Assembly (NCBI GenBank): GCA_002070605.1
Contig: MWDO01000005.1
Span: forward strand, 1 to 64,000
DNA length: 64,000 nucleotides
Reading direction: 5' to 3'
Source: Spirochaetes bacterium ADurb.Bin133
GTDB lineage: Bacteria; Spirochaetota; GWE2-31-10; MWDO01
Part shown: positions 54,965-63,867 of the stretch, piece after piece
Layout of the letters: every line of letters starts with the position of its first letter
How positions within the stretch are numbered: position 1 is the first letter of the stretch
Notes under the pieces: generated by a model
Databases searched by the model: none
The model's input: only the letters and a program-made list of their open reading frames with translations
Told to the model about the DNA's origin: nothing
Translations under genes and position numbers: made by a program

Positions 54965-55664
54965 TTTTGTATCCCACTCCTCTCACATTTTTTATTATGG
55001 ACCCTGCCGAACCGAGTTTTGTCCTAAGATGTTTGATATGGACGTCTATAGTTCTATCTAGAACGTCTTTTTCATCTCCCCACAACGAACTAAGCAGTTT
55101 ATCTCTGGAAAAAACCCACCCTTTTTTCTTTGCCATTGTCGTTAATATGTTAAATTCTGTCGTAGTAAGATCTATTTTTTTATTATTCTCGTCATAAACT
55201 TCGTATTTATCCATATCTATCGTAAGAATTGATCCGATTTTTAATATCTTACCGGAGTCGTTCGAATAATCCGTATATCGTCTCAATAAAGCTTTAATTC
55301 TTGCAAGTAATTCTTTTATAGAAAATGGTTTTGTAACGTAATCGTCCGCTCCTATTTCCAATCCGATAAGTTTGTCGCTTTCCTCCTGCTTAGCCGTCAG
55401 CATAATAATCGGTATACTCTTTAAATATTTGTCGCTTTTTATGATCTTGCATATTTCAAAACCGTCCATATCGGGCAGCATAATGTCCAAAATAATCGCG
55501 TCCGGGCGAGTTTGGTTCTTACCGGAACTATACAATTCGAGACGATCTAAAAGAGATTTGCCGTCGTAAAATTTTATCGTTTTATAACCGTTTTTTTCCG
55601 CATTCAAAGTTATTAAATCGACAATATCTTTTTCGTCGTCGACAATAGCTATTAGTTCGTTCAT
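54954..55664 (-). CDS. phoB: phosphate-response regulator PhoB
   Basis: 236 aa OmpR/PhoB-type regulator. The receiver has DDEKDIVDL, the acceptor Asp in AIILDIMLPDMDG and the TKPFSIKEL lysine. The winged-helix domain has LTTTEFNILTTM, VFSRDKLLSSLWG, RTIDVHIKHLRTKLG and VRGVGYKI. It lies 11 bp after phoU. Its probable target is the 11-bp direct-repeat site upstream of pstS (60044-60082). Confidence 0.93.
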   Translation of the reverse strand: MNELIAIVDDEKDIVDLITLNAEKNGYKTIKFYDGKSLLDRLELYSSGKNQTRPDAIILDIMLPDMDGFEICKIIKSDKYLKSIPIIMLTAKQEESDKLIGLEIGADDYVTKPFSIKELLARIKALLRRYTDYSNDSGKILKIGSILTIDMDKYEVYDENNKKIDLTTTEFNILTTMAKKKGWVFSRDKLLSSLWGDEKDVLDRTIDVHIKHLRTKLGSAGSIIKNVRGVGYKIEE

Positions 55665-55675
55665 GTAATTTTCCT

Positions 55676-56335
55676 TTAAATATCGTCGTAACTGCTGTGC
55701 TTAATGATCTTACCTGTCGCTATATAAACGGTATCTTCCGCTATATTTGTGGATAAATCCGCAACGCGCTCAAGATTATCCGATATTCTTATGAGATGAA
55801 TAGAGCGCTCGATTGCATGAGGATCCGTAGCCATATAGGTAATCAATTCGCGGATTATCTGGTCTCGCATTTCGTTTACTATATAATCGCTTCTACATAT
55901 CTCAATTGCGCTCTCCGCGTCTTCGTTTACAAATGCGTTTATACTTCCGTCGAGCATTTTTATCGTTTCGTCGGCTAACTTCGGTAAAGTTTTAAAAGGC
56001 TTAACGGCCGGTTTTGATATTAAATATAGAGCGCTCTCCGCGATGTTTACCGCGGAGTCGCCGATCCTTTCAAGATCTATTCCCATTTTGGATATCGTTA
56101 TGACCGTTCGAAGATCTTTCGCTTCGGGATGATACAAAGCGAGAAGAGCGACGCATTTTTCATCGATCGATATGTCGTACTTATTTACAAGCTCTTCGTC
56201 CTCCTCTATAACCTCGTTCAATAATTTTCTGTTTTTCTCAACAAGACCCTTTATAGCTTTACCGATCATTTTCTCAATCGTCGCCGCTTGAAATAAAATG
56301 CTCTTTTTTAAATCTATAATTTTTGCGGTAATCAT
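55676..56335 (-). CDS. phoU: phosphate transport regulator PhoU
   Basis: 219 aa, all-helical, with two PhoU repeats. Motifs around VNKYDISIDEKCVALLALYHPEAKDLRTV and KMGIDLERIGDSAVNIAE, then NLERVADLSTNIAED, carry the metal-binding E/DxxxD residues. It restrains PhoR signalling through the Pst transporter. The ATG follows GGAGAAAGAACATT, 42 bp after pstB. Confidence 0.93.
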   Translation of the reverse strand: MITAKIIDLKKSILFQAATIEKMIGKAIKGLVEKNRKLLNEVIEEDEELVNKYDISIDEKCVALLALYHPEAKDLRTVITISKMGIDLERIGDSAVNIAESALYLISKPAVKPFKTLPKLADETIKMLDGSINAFVNEDAESAIEICRSDYIVNEMRDQIIRELITYMATDPHAIERSIHLIRISDNLERVADLSTNIAEDTVYIATGKIIKHSSYDDI

Positions 56336-56377
56336 AATGTTCTTTCTCCATAATATAATATCGACAATATAATAATA

Positions 56378-57136
56378 TTAACCGAATTTTCCGGTTAAAA
56401 ATCTCTCCGTTTTTTCATTTTGCGGATTGGTAAAAACTTTTTCGGTAAGCCCAAACTCTATAAGTTCTCCCAAATACATAAACGTCGTATAATCCGATAT
56501 TCTCCCCGCCTGACCGAGATTGTGAGTTACTATAATTATCGTAACTTCATCTTTAAGCTCGACCAACAACTCCTCAATTTTTGAAGTGGATATCGGATCG
56601 AGAGCGGAGGTCGGCTCGTCCATAAGTATCGCTTCGGGTTTCATCGCCAAAGCGCGGGCTATACACAACCGCTGTTGTTGACCTCCGGACAAAAATGTTC
56701 CTCTTTTATGAAGGTCGCTTTTGACCTCTTCCCAGAGATTAACCTGTTTTAACGAATATTCGACCAGTTCGTCCGAATCCCCTCTTTTCATCTTAATTCC
56801 GTTAAGTTTATAACCGGCGATTACGTTATCGTATATACTCATCGTAGGGAAAGGATTAGGTCTTTGGAATACCATGCCGATTTTTTTTCTGACCTCGATT
56901 GGATACATTTCCATTAAGTCCTCTCCGTACAAATTAATTGAACCGGTAATCTTAACGGTCGGATCTATTTCATGTATGCGGTTTATACATCGCAGTAAAG
57001 TCGTCTTGCCGCATCCGGAAGGACCCATTATAGCCGTTATTTTATTTTTGTCAAAATCTACCGAGACATCTTTAACGGCTATTTTGTCTCCGTAATAGAC
57101 GTTCAGATCTCTTACGCTTATAATTACGTTTTCCAT
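56378..57136 (-). CDS. pstB: phosphate ABC transporter ATPase
   Basis: 252 aa from the ATG at 57136 ([16 protein letters not shown]), which follows GGCGGTAAAAA; the frame is open further upstream inside pstA. Walker [15 protein letters not shown]-loop [18 protein letters not shown], signature [15 protein letters not shown], Walker [13 protein letters not shown] and the H-loop His in [13 protein letters not shown] are all intact. It overlaps pstA by 13 bp. Confidence 0.95.
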   Translation of the reverse strand: MENVIISVRDLNVYYGDKIAVKDVSVDFDKNKITAIMGPSGCGKTTLLRCINRIHEIDPTVKITGSINLYGEDLMEMYPIEVRKKIGMVFQRPNPFPTMSIYDNVIAGYKLNGIKMKRGDSDELVEYSLKQVNLWEEVKSDLHKRGTFLSGGQQQRLCIARALAMKPEAILMDEPTSALDPISTSKIEELLVELKDEVTIIIVTHNLGQAGRISDYTTFMYLGELIEFGLTEKVFTNPQNEKTERFLTGKFG

Positions 57137-57963
57137 TTTTTTACCGCCAGTTTTGTTATTATATTTAATATTAATATCGTCGCGACTAAAACAAGCGAAG
57201 CCCCCCAAGCGACGGTATGCGAATCGGGATACGGCGACGTCGCGTAGTTGAAAATGAGGTGCGGAAGAGAAGCGATCGACTTTGTCATATCGACGTTGAA
57301 GAAGTTATTGCCGTACGCCGTAAAGAGAAGCGGAGCGGTTTCGCCCGCTATACGCGCGATTCCCAGCAGTATACCCGATAAGATACCGCTAAAAGCCGTC
57401 GGCAATACTATTCTTAAAATTGTTTTGTAATATGGAACTCCTAAAGCGAACGACGCCTCTTTCAATATAAGGGGAGTCATCTTTACCGTCTCTTCGGTAG
57501 ACTTGACTATTACGGGAAGCATCATTAACGCGAGGGCGACGCTTCCGGAAATACCCGAAAATTTCCCCGTTGTCCGAACGAGCCATATATAAGATACAAG
57601 TCCGAAGATTATAGAGGGAATTCCCTGTAAAATCTCTATACATTGTTGAATAATAAAAGTTGTTACCCCTTTTTCATTCTCGGCAAGATACGTTCCGGCG
57701 AGGACTCCGATTGGAACGGATATAAACGTTGCAAACGCGACTAAAAGCGCCGTCCCTACGACGTTAGATAAAATTCCGCCGGAAATGGAGCCGTAAGGGG
57801 GAGTTTTAATCGAAGTCAAAAATTCCCAATTTATAGCGGATATACCTTTTTGGACTATCATAAATATTATCAGAATAAGAGGGATAATAAGAGTTAGAGC
57901 GAAAAAGAATATAAAAACCTCGAATATTTTGTTAACGACCTTCCTAAAAGTTATTGACCTCAT
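57124..57963 (-). CDS. pstA: phosphate ABC transporter permease
   Basis: 279 aa with six membrane helices. The permease motif is [26 protein letters not shown], and [17 protein letters not shown] is typical PstA. It overlaps pstB and follows pstC by 27 bp. Confidence 0.93.
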   Translation of the reverse strand: MRSITFRKVVNKIFEVFIFFFALTLIIPLILIIFMIVQKGISAINWEFLTSIKTPPYGSISGGILSNVVGTALLVAFATFISVPIGVLAGTYLAENEKGVTTFIIQQCIEILQGIPSIIFGLVSYIWLVRTTGKFSGISGSVALALMMLPVIVKSTEETVKMTPLILKEASFALGVPYYKTILRIVLPTAFSGILSGILLGIARIAGETAPLLFTAYGNNFFNVDMTKSIASLPHLIFNYATSPYPDSHTVAWGASLVLVATILILNIITKLAVKKWKT

Positions 57964-57990
57964 ATTTTACTTAAAACTCCATATCATATA

Positions 57991-58959
57991 CTATTTAACG
58001 CTGAATTTTTTAATTATATACTTTCCGGTAAAATTTATTACCGCGCTTATTACCATTAGGATAAACCCCAATTCTATCAAAGAGGACATCATTAACCCGT
58101 CGGCTTCGTTAAAGTTATTCGCTATGACGCTCGCGATCGTGTTAGCCGGACTTAATAGCCCCGACGGCAGTTCGTTTCTATTCCCGATAACCATCGTTAC
58201 CGCCATCGTCTCTCCGAGCGCTCTGCCCAGCGACAGGACTATTCCCGCAAATATTCCGGAAAAGGCGTATGGAAGAACAATCGTCGTAATTACTTCGAAT
58301 TTTGTCGCCCCCAAAGCGTACGCCGCCTCTTGTAAATCTTTTGGAACTAAATCTATAACCTCTCTGCTTATCGAAGCGCAATAGGGGACTATCATAATCG
58401 CTAAAACGATCGACGAAGTTAATACTCCGTATCCGACTACCTCGATTCCAAAAAGCCATTTGGCTACGTTCTTTACTAACGGCGAGAGAAACATAAATCC
58501 CCAAAAACCGTATATAACGGAAGGAATTCCCGCTAAAAGCTCCGTTACGATTTTTACGGCGTTTGCGAGGAATCCCCTTTTGAGATATTGCGACAGCAGT
58601 ATAGATATAGACATAGAAAACGGCAACGATATTGCCAGCGCTATAAGCGAAGTCAATAGCGTTCCGACAATAAACGCTAACGCGCCATAAACGTCCGCTC
58701 TGGGATCCCAGACGCTTGACGTAAAAAAGCCGAATCCAAATTTCTTTATGGACGGAAGCGCCGATATAAAAAGCGTCGCTAAAAAAGCTACAATCAGAAT
58801 TATAATAAAATATCCCGACGATTTTAACAGCGAGTTAAATATTGTATCTCCGATTTTAGCTTTTAATAATAAAGGACTAAACGCGAAAGTTTTTCGACTT
58901 TCGCGTTTAGTTTCGGATTTAATACTTTTACTTTTATTTTTTAATAAGTTTTTTTCCAT
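57991..58959 (-). CDS. pstC: phosphate ABC transporter permease
   Basis: 322 aa with a Lys-rich cytoplasmic N-tail of about 40 residues and six membrane helices. The EAA-type loop is EAAYALGATKFEVITTIVLPYAFSGI, followed by SLGRALGETMAVTMVIGN. It overlaps the pstS stop by 26 bp, and the start lacks a good Shine-Dalgarno. A perfect 14-bp inverted repeat lies in the DNA coding for the N-tail (58877-58910). Confidence 0.93.
   Translation of the reverse strand: MEKNLLKNKSKSIKSETKRESRKTFAFSPLLLKAKIGDTIFNSLLKSSGYFIIILIVAFLATLFISALPSIKKFGFGFFTSSVWDPRADVYGALAFIVGTLLTSLIALAISLPFSMSISILLSQYLKRGFLANAVKIVTELLAGIPSVIYGFWGFMFLSPLVKNVAKWLFGIEVVGYGVLTSSIVLAIMIVPYCASISREVIDLVPKDLQEAAYALGATKFEVITTIVLPYAFSGIFAGIVLSLGRALGETMAVTMVIGNRNELPSGLLSPANTIASVIANNFNEADGLMMSSLIELGFILMVISAVINFTGKYIIKKFSVK
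58877..58910 (-). promoter_or_regulatory. perfect 14-bp hairpin within the pstC 5' coding region
   Basis: CTAAACGCGAAAGT and ACTTTCGCGTTTAG are exact reverse complements with a 6-base loop (CGAAAA in the message), 24-57 bp downstream of the pstS stop. It could stop 3' decay so that pstS is expressed above pstCAB, or attenuate transcription. It is not followed by a T run. Confidence 0.65.
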
Positions 58960-59989
58960 CGTAAGTAACAGATTTTAACAAATTTTCTACTTTTTCTACA
59001 GCTTTTACCGGCAACGGCGCGTAATCAAGCGTTGAACAAATCGTTTGTCCTTCGTGAGTCATCCACCATAACGCGTCGACAAGCGCTTTTGCGACCGCCT
59101 GACTTCTTTCGTTGTAATTTTGCTCTTTGTATATCAATATCCAGGTAAAACTGCTTATCGGATATCCGTCCGGAGCGTCGGTGTCCGTTATAGACGCCTT
59201 AGTGTGATCCGGAATCTCTACCTGAGCCGACGCGCTCGTCGATTCTAACGACGGGGTTACGAAGTTTCCGCTCTTATTTTTGACTATACCGTAAGACATT
59301 TTATTTTGCAAAGCGTAAATCAACTCTACGTAACCGATCGCGCCGCTTGTTTGAGATACGAGTCCGGATACTCCGGGATTGCCTTTGCCGGATATGCCGA
59401 CGGGCCACGTAACGGAGTTGCCTCGTCCGATTTTAGTCGCAAACTCTTCGCTCACTTTTGACAGATAGTCGGTGAATATAAACGAAGTTCCGGAGCCGTC
59501 CGCTCTTGAAACGACCGTGATGTTTAGGTCCGGTAAACTAGCGTCTGGATTGAGAGCCGAGATTTTAGGATCGTTCCACTTAGCGATTTTTCCTAAGAAA
59601 ATATCGGATAACAACGCCGAGTCGAATTTCAATTGAGGATTTCCGGGAATGTTGTAAGTAACTACAACCGCGCCGAGACTAGTCGGTATGTGAAAAATTT
59701 CGCTGCCGATCTCTTTCTCTTTTTCATCCGAAAGAAAAGCGTCGGTTCCCCCAAAATCGACTGTTTTAGCGGTAATCTGCTTTATTCCGCCGCCCGAGCC
59801 GATCCCTTGATAGTTAATCTTGGTTCCGGTTTTTTGATAATACTCGTCAAACATTTTTTGATACAGCGGCATTGGGAATGTCGCTCCCGCCCCCATCAAT
59901 TCGACGGGTTGAGTTTCCGATTTTTTGCATCCGGTCGCGATTAATGCGACTGCTAAAGATGCGGCTAATAATTTTTTTAATAATTTCAT
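58934..59989 (-). CDS. pstS: phosphate-binding lipoprotein
   Basis: 351 aa. The lipobox is LIATGC (Cys21). The phosphate-binding motifs are MGAGATFPMPLYQKMFDEY, QGIGSGGGIKQI, VDFGGTDA, VVSRADGSGTSFIF and QTSGAIGYVE. It supplies phosphate to PstCAB. AAGGAG precedes the ATG. First gene of an eight-gene unit down to 52.9 kb, with a four-repeat PHO box upstream. Confidence 0.95.
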   Translation of the reverse strand: MKLLKKLLAASLAVALIATGCKKSETQPVELMGAGATFPMPLYQKMFDEYYQKTGTKINYQGIGSGGGIKQITAKTVDFGGTDAFLSDEKEKEIGSEIFHIPTSLGAVVVTYNIPGNPQLKFDSALLSDIFLGKIAKWNDPKISALNPDASLPDLNITVVSRADGSGTSFIFTDYLSKVSEEFATKIGRGNSVTWPVGISGKGNPGVSGLVSQTSGAIGYVELIYALQNKMSYGIVKNKSGNFVTPSLESTSASAQVEIPDHTKASITDTDAPDGYPISSFTWILIYKEQNYNERSQAVAKALVDALWWMTHEGQTICSTLDYAPLPVKAVEKVENLLKSVTYDGKKLIKK

Positions 59990-60043
59990 TGTTTTTCTCC
60001 TTTATGAAATAATTTATTTCGCATAAGGAAACTAATGTATAAT

Positions 60044-60082
60044 AGTTAGTTTTATATAAAAGAATTGTTAATTTTTGGTTAA
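60044..60082 (-). promoter_or_regulatory. PHO box with four 11-bp-spaced repeats
   Basis: On the minus strand TTAACC (60082-60077), TTAACA (60071-60066), TTTATA (60060-60055) and CTAACT (60049-60044) recur at exactly 11-bp steps upstream of pstS. This matches the spacing and the TTAACA-like hexamers of known PhoP/PhoB sites. A TATACA -10-like box follows. Confidence 0.7.
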
Positions 60083-60122
60083 TTTTCTAAATATTTTTTT
60101 TAGGATTTAAGCGCGGGCGGCG

Positions 60123-60437
60123 CCCGTCGGTTTTTTTGGGTTGGAGAATTGACGCATATGTGTCAAAAAAATTTCGACGCAGACGCATATGTGTCAAATA
60201 TGGATTGACACATATGAACTGCATATATACCACGCCGTCGCCGCGCCTTGATAAATGAACCGACTCATATGTGTCAAAAAAAAATCGACGCGTATGCGTC
60301 GCGTCGATAACGCGCGACAATTGTCGCAAAAAAATTCGACGCGTATGAAGCAAATATGAATTGACACATATGGCGTTAAGGAGGAATTCGACGCATATGC
60401 GTTAAAAATTTTTCATTCCCCCAAGAAACCGACGGGG
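60123..60437. repeat. large repeat element with both arms
   Basis: The left arm CCCGTCGGTTTTTTTGGG is at 60123-60140 and the right arm CCCCCAAGAAACCGACGGGG at 60418-60437. About eight CATATG or CGTATG palindromes lie between, in mixed forms including GACGCATATGTGTC and ACGCGTATGCGTC. It contains the spacer words CGATAACGCGCGACAATTGT and, inverted, the TCCTTAACGCC word. It is the longest copy in the window and lies between pstS (upstream side) and the PP2C gene (downstream side). Confidence 0.87.
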
Positions 60438-60471
60438 CGCGTCGGTTTCTACAAATCTTATGGAAATAATC

Positions 60472-61710
60472 TTAATTTTTTCTGAGCAATATAAAAGTTA
60501 TGTCGTCCTGTTGATGAGAGGTTCCTTTAAAAATCCTTATATCTTCAAAAAACGTTTTTTTTATTTTTCTTAAATCGTTTTGCGAATTTTTCTTTAATAC
60601 TCTGACGAAGTTTCTAACTCCATACTCTTCGTCCCGCGCATTTCTTTGGTCGGTAACGCCGTCTGTAATCAGCGCCAACAGATCGTTTTTGTTTAACGTA
60701 AAAGAGTCTTTTTTAACCGTAACGTCTTCGACTAATCCTATCGCAAGGTTATAATTTTTTGTTTCGAGAATTCCGTATTTGTTATCTCTAGCCAAAAAAA
60801 GATTGGACTTGCCCATGCAATGCCCCATATCAAATATATTAATCTTTCCGGTTTCTTCATTAAACGTTATAAATAATCCCGTTAGATATTTTTCAAGTTT
60901 GAAAGTGTTATAGATATATTTATTTAGAGAGATAATAAAATCTTTCAAACCTTTGCTGAAGTCGTACGCTTCAAACATACCTCCGACAATCGCGGATATT
61001 AATGACGCCGATATGCCTTTTCCGCAAACGTCGCATATCGCCATAATCCATTTGCGTTCGCCGATTTTTTTTATTGTATAAAAATCGCCTCCTACTCCTT
61101 TTGCCATTCTCGACGCCCCTATGGCGGAAAAATTGGCGTTTTCGATATAATCTTCATCTTTAACAATGTTCATTTGTAGATTTTTGGCGAGATTAATGTC
61201 GTTTTGAGTAATTTCCGACAGGTACATCAAAAGATCTTTTGTCGAGAAAATTCCATGAAATTTTTTTTGGTCGTCTTCCAGAACGTAATACGTAATATTT
61301 GACCGATATAATTCGTTTTTTAACTCTTCGGCGATACCGAAAATATTTTTGTTTGAATTAAAAATTCGCGCTTCTTTTGCAACTTCATAGACGGTTTTCC
61401 TTTTGTATATATCCCGACCGAAATTTTTACCCAATTTATCAAACAACTCTCTTCTTATTACTATACCTTCGATATTAAAGTCGTCGTCGACGACGCCGAT
61501 CGTATGAACGCTCTCCATTTTATCCAAGTCCATGGATAACGCTTCGATTGTAGAATTTTTATTGACGCAATAGAAACTACTGCAAATTCTACTTATCGAT
61601 TCTCCTAACGGAACAATCGGTTTTTTTAATATTAAAGAGTTAGTCGCGTCGTTTTTAATTACGTCGTTTTTAATTACGTCTTTATAGTCTTTTTCTAAAA
61701 CATTGGTCAT
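60472..61710 (-). CDS. CBS-domain PP2C serine phosphatase, RsbU/SpoIIE type
   Basis: 412 aa from the ATG at 61710, 6 bp after AAGGAG; the upstream start at 61737 has no such site. A pair of CBS domains occupies about 25-175 (STIEALSMDLDKMESVHTIGVVDDD; VYEVAKEARIFNSNKNIFGIAEEL). The PP2C/SpoIIE domain (about 200-410) has VGGDFYTIKK, MAICDVCGKGISASL, ALITDGVTDQRN and HQQDDITFILL, keeping the metal Asp residues. It probably dephosphorylates an anti-sigma antagonist; no such partner is in the window. Divergent from the EAL-CBS-GGDEF gene. Confidence 0.85.
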   Translation of the reverse strand: MTNVLEKDYKDVIKNDVIKNDATNSLILKKPIVPLGESISRICSSFYCVNKNSTIEALSMDLDKMESVHTIGVVDDDFNIEGIVIRRELFDKLGKNFGRDIYKRKTVYEVAKEARIFNSNKNIFGIAEELKNELYRSNITYYVLEDDQKKFHGIFSTKDLLMYLSEITQNDINLAKNLQMNIVKDEDYIENANFSAIGASRMAKGVGGDFYTIKKIGERKWIMAICDVCGKGISASLISAIVGGMFEAYDFSKGLKDFIISLNKYIYNTFKLEKYLTGLFITFNEETGKINIFDMGHCMGKSNLFLARDNKYGILETKNYNLAIGLVEDVTVKKDSFTLNKNDLLALITDGVTDQRNARDEEYGVRNFVRVLKKNSQNDLRKIKKTFFEDIRIFKGTSHQQDDITFILLRKN

Positions 61711-61923
61711 GTAATACTCCTTGATTTTATTTTTCAAGAATAATGTTTATTTGTTAAGGTTGTATAAAAAAACGGCTAATATTGAGGTAAAAAATGGAAT
61801 AGCGCATAATATTTTTTGATTATTAACTAAATATTTATTTTAAATTAATTATTTAAAACTATTTATATCAAGTAATTTATTATTAGTAATACTTTTTTAA
61901 GTAATTACTTCCTTCTTTCTTCC

Positions 61924-61965
61924 AAAACGGCGCTTGGCGGGAATGTTTTTTCAGAGCGCCGTTTT
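61924..61965. other. perfect hairpin in the divergent intergenic region
   Basis: AAAACGGCGCT and AGCGCCGTTTT pair exactly around a 20-base loop. It lies upstream of both neighbouring genes, so it is not a simple gene terminator. It might end a short RNA or act in a leader. The remainder of 61711-62049 is AT-rich with nothing else I can call. Confidence 0.4.
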
Positions 61966-62049
61966 CTATTTATTTAAATAAAAATAAAAAAAATAATATT
62001 TTAAGGTAATCTTTATTAAAAATTAACATACGTTTATTAATATTTGTTT

Positions 62050-63822
62050 ATGAGTAAAAATTGGATAGAAAAAATTGAAGAGTTGGATTATGCGTTTCAA
62101 CCGATTGTTAATCCTTACGCGGGCTCTATCTACGGCGTCGAGGCGTTATTGAGGAATACGGAAAAATTAGGATATAAAGAGATAAGCGAGTTTTTTGACG
62201 ACGCCTATAGTCAGGGGGTATTGTTTAACGTAGATATTATGCTAAGGGAAAAGGCGATAAGTAAATTTATTACGATACCCTTTTGTAATAAGATAAAGTT
62301 ATTTTATAATTACGATCCCCGCATTCTTGAAATGAACGACTACAAAAACGGCTTTACCGAAAATATTTTACAAAAATATAATCTCGATAGCCAGAACATC
62401 TGTTTTGAAATTAATGAAAAATATCAGATATTGAAAATTGATAATTTAAGAAATTTTATAAACGGTTTAAAAGAACGGAATATAAAAGTCGCTCTCGACG
62501 ATTTTGGAGCCGGATTTTCCGGACTGGAACTTTTTTATCATTCAGACCCCGATTTTATTAAATTTGACAGATTTTTGATATCCGGAATAGACAACGATAT
62601 AAAAAAGAAGTCGTTCTGTTCGCATATTATTAGCTTGTGTAAATTATTCGGGATAATAGTAATCGCCGAGGGGGTAGAGACTTTGGCTGAGTTTTATACC
62701 TGCAAAGATATCGGATTTGATCTTATTCAGGGCTTCTTTATTCAAAGACCGCAAATTGAGGTTGCGTCGTTACAGTTATCCAACGATAATATCAAAAATT
62801 TAATCTCAAGACGAAAAAATATTTCAAAAAACGAAGAGATGATCAATAACGAAATGATTGTTTTAGATACGATTAGCGTCGACGACAATATAAAAATAAT
62901 ATTTGAAAAATTTCATGAAAATCTTAATTATAACTTTTTCCCCGTCGTAGATTCAAACAACTATCCTATGGGAATTCTTCATGAGAAAAAAATTAAAAGT
63001 TACGTTTATTCTCCTTACGGGAAGGAGTTGTTATACAACAAATCGTTTAACAAATCGATAAGTAAATTTTTATCTTTTTGCCCGGTCGCCGATATAAATA
63101 CTTCGCAAGAGGCGTTTTTAGAGATATTTGTCAATAATCCCGAATCTCAAGGAATTTTAATTACCAAAGAGATGAAATATGTGGGATTTCTTAACGCCAA
63201 GTCTTTGTTGAATATGATAAATCTGAAGAATCTATCTTACGCAAGAGAGATAAATCCTTTGACAAAACTACCCGGAAACATGATGATAAACGAATATATA
63301 GGCGGTATTTTTGAGAATAACGAACATAATTTTTATCTTGTATATTTTGATTTTGATAATTTTAAACCTTTTAACGATAAATTTGGTTTTAGACAGGGCG
63401 ATAGAGCGATACTATATTTTGCCGATTTACTTAGAAAAGAGGCGCATGAAAAAGAGCGTTTTATTGGGCACATCGGCGGCGACGATTTCTTTGTAGGATT
63501 TAAAAGCGATACGGATATTAAAGAAAAAGTAATTCAAAAGGTTTTAAATATCGTCGACGATTTTTCAAACGCAATGCTGTCGTTTTTTGACAAAGAGGAC
63601 GTAGAACGGGGATACTACTTTTCTAAAGACAGAAACGGCGAACTTTGTAAATTCGCATTCCTTAGCGTAAGCGCCGGAATAATAGAGATAGAAAAAGATT
63701 TCAGAGATTTTAGCGACGATACGATAGGAGAAGTTTTGGCGGTAATAAAGAAAGACGCTAAAAGTTCAAAGATGAAAATCTCATATAAAAAATTAGGCGT
63801 CGAAGTCTACGCATATTGCTGA
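62050..63822 (+). CDS. EAL-CBS-GGDEF c-di-GMP protein
   Basis: 590 aa from the ATG at 62050. The EAL domain (about 5-245) has VEALLRN, FEINE, LDDFGAGFSG and IAEGVET, the residues of active phosphodiesterases. A CBS pair follows (about 270-405). The C-terminal GGDEF domain has NPLTKLPGN, FDFDNFKPFNDKFGF and HIGGDDF in place of GGDEF, so cyclase activity is uncertain. This is a known EAL-CBS-GGDEF arrangement. It sits divergently from a PP2C protein that also has CBS domains, so both may read the same adenine nucleotide. No Shine-Dalgarno is evident. Confidence 0.86.
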   Translation: MSKNWIEKIEELDYAFQPIVNPYAGSIYGVEALLRNTEKLGYKEISEFFDDAYSQGVLFNVDIMLREKAISKFITIPFCNKIKLFYNYDPRILEMNDYKNGFTENILQKYNLDSQNICFEINEKYQILKIDNLRNFINGLKERNIKVALDDFGAGFSGLELFYHSDPDFIKFDRFLISGIDNDIKKKSFCSHIISLCKLFGIIVIAEGVETLAEFYTCKDIGFDLIQGFFIQRPQIEVASLQLSNDNIKNLISRRKNISKNEEMINNEMIVLDTISVDDNIKIIFEKFHENLNYNFFPVVDSNNYPMGILHEKKIKSYVYSPYGKELLYNKSFNKSISKFLSFCPVADINTSQEAFLEIFVNNPESQGILITKEMKYVGFLNAKSLLNMINLKNLSYAREINPLTKLPGNMMINEYIGGIFENNEHNFYLVYFDFDNFKPFNDKFGFRQGDRAILYFADLLRKEAHEKERFIGHIGGDDFFVGFKSDTDIKEKVIQKVLNIVDDFSNAMLSFFDKEDVERGYYFSKDRNGELCKFAFLSVSAGIIEIEKDFRDFSDDTIGEVLAVIKKDAKSSKMKISYKKLGVEVYAYC

Positions 63823-63867
63823 GTTGCGCGCAATATTTTTGATAAACTTAATATTAGCGGATAGGTT

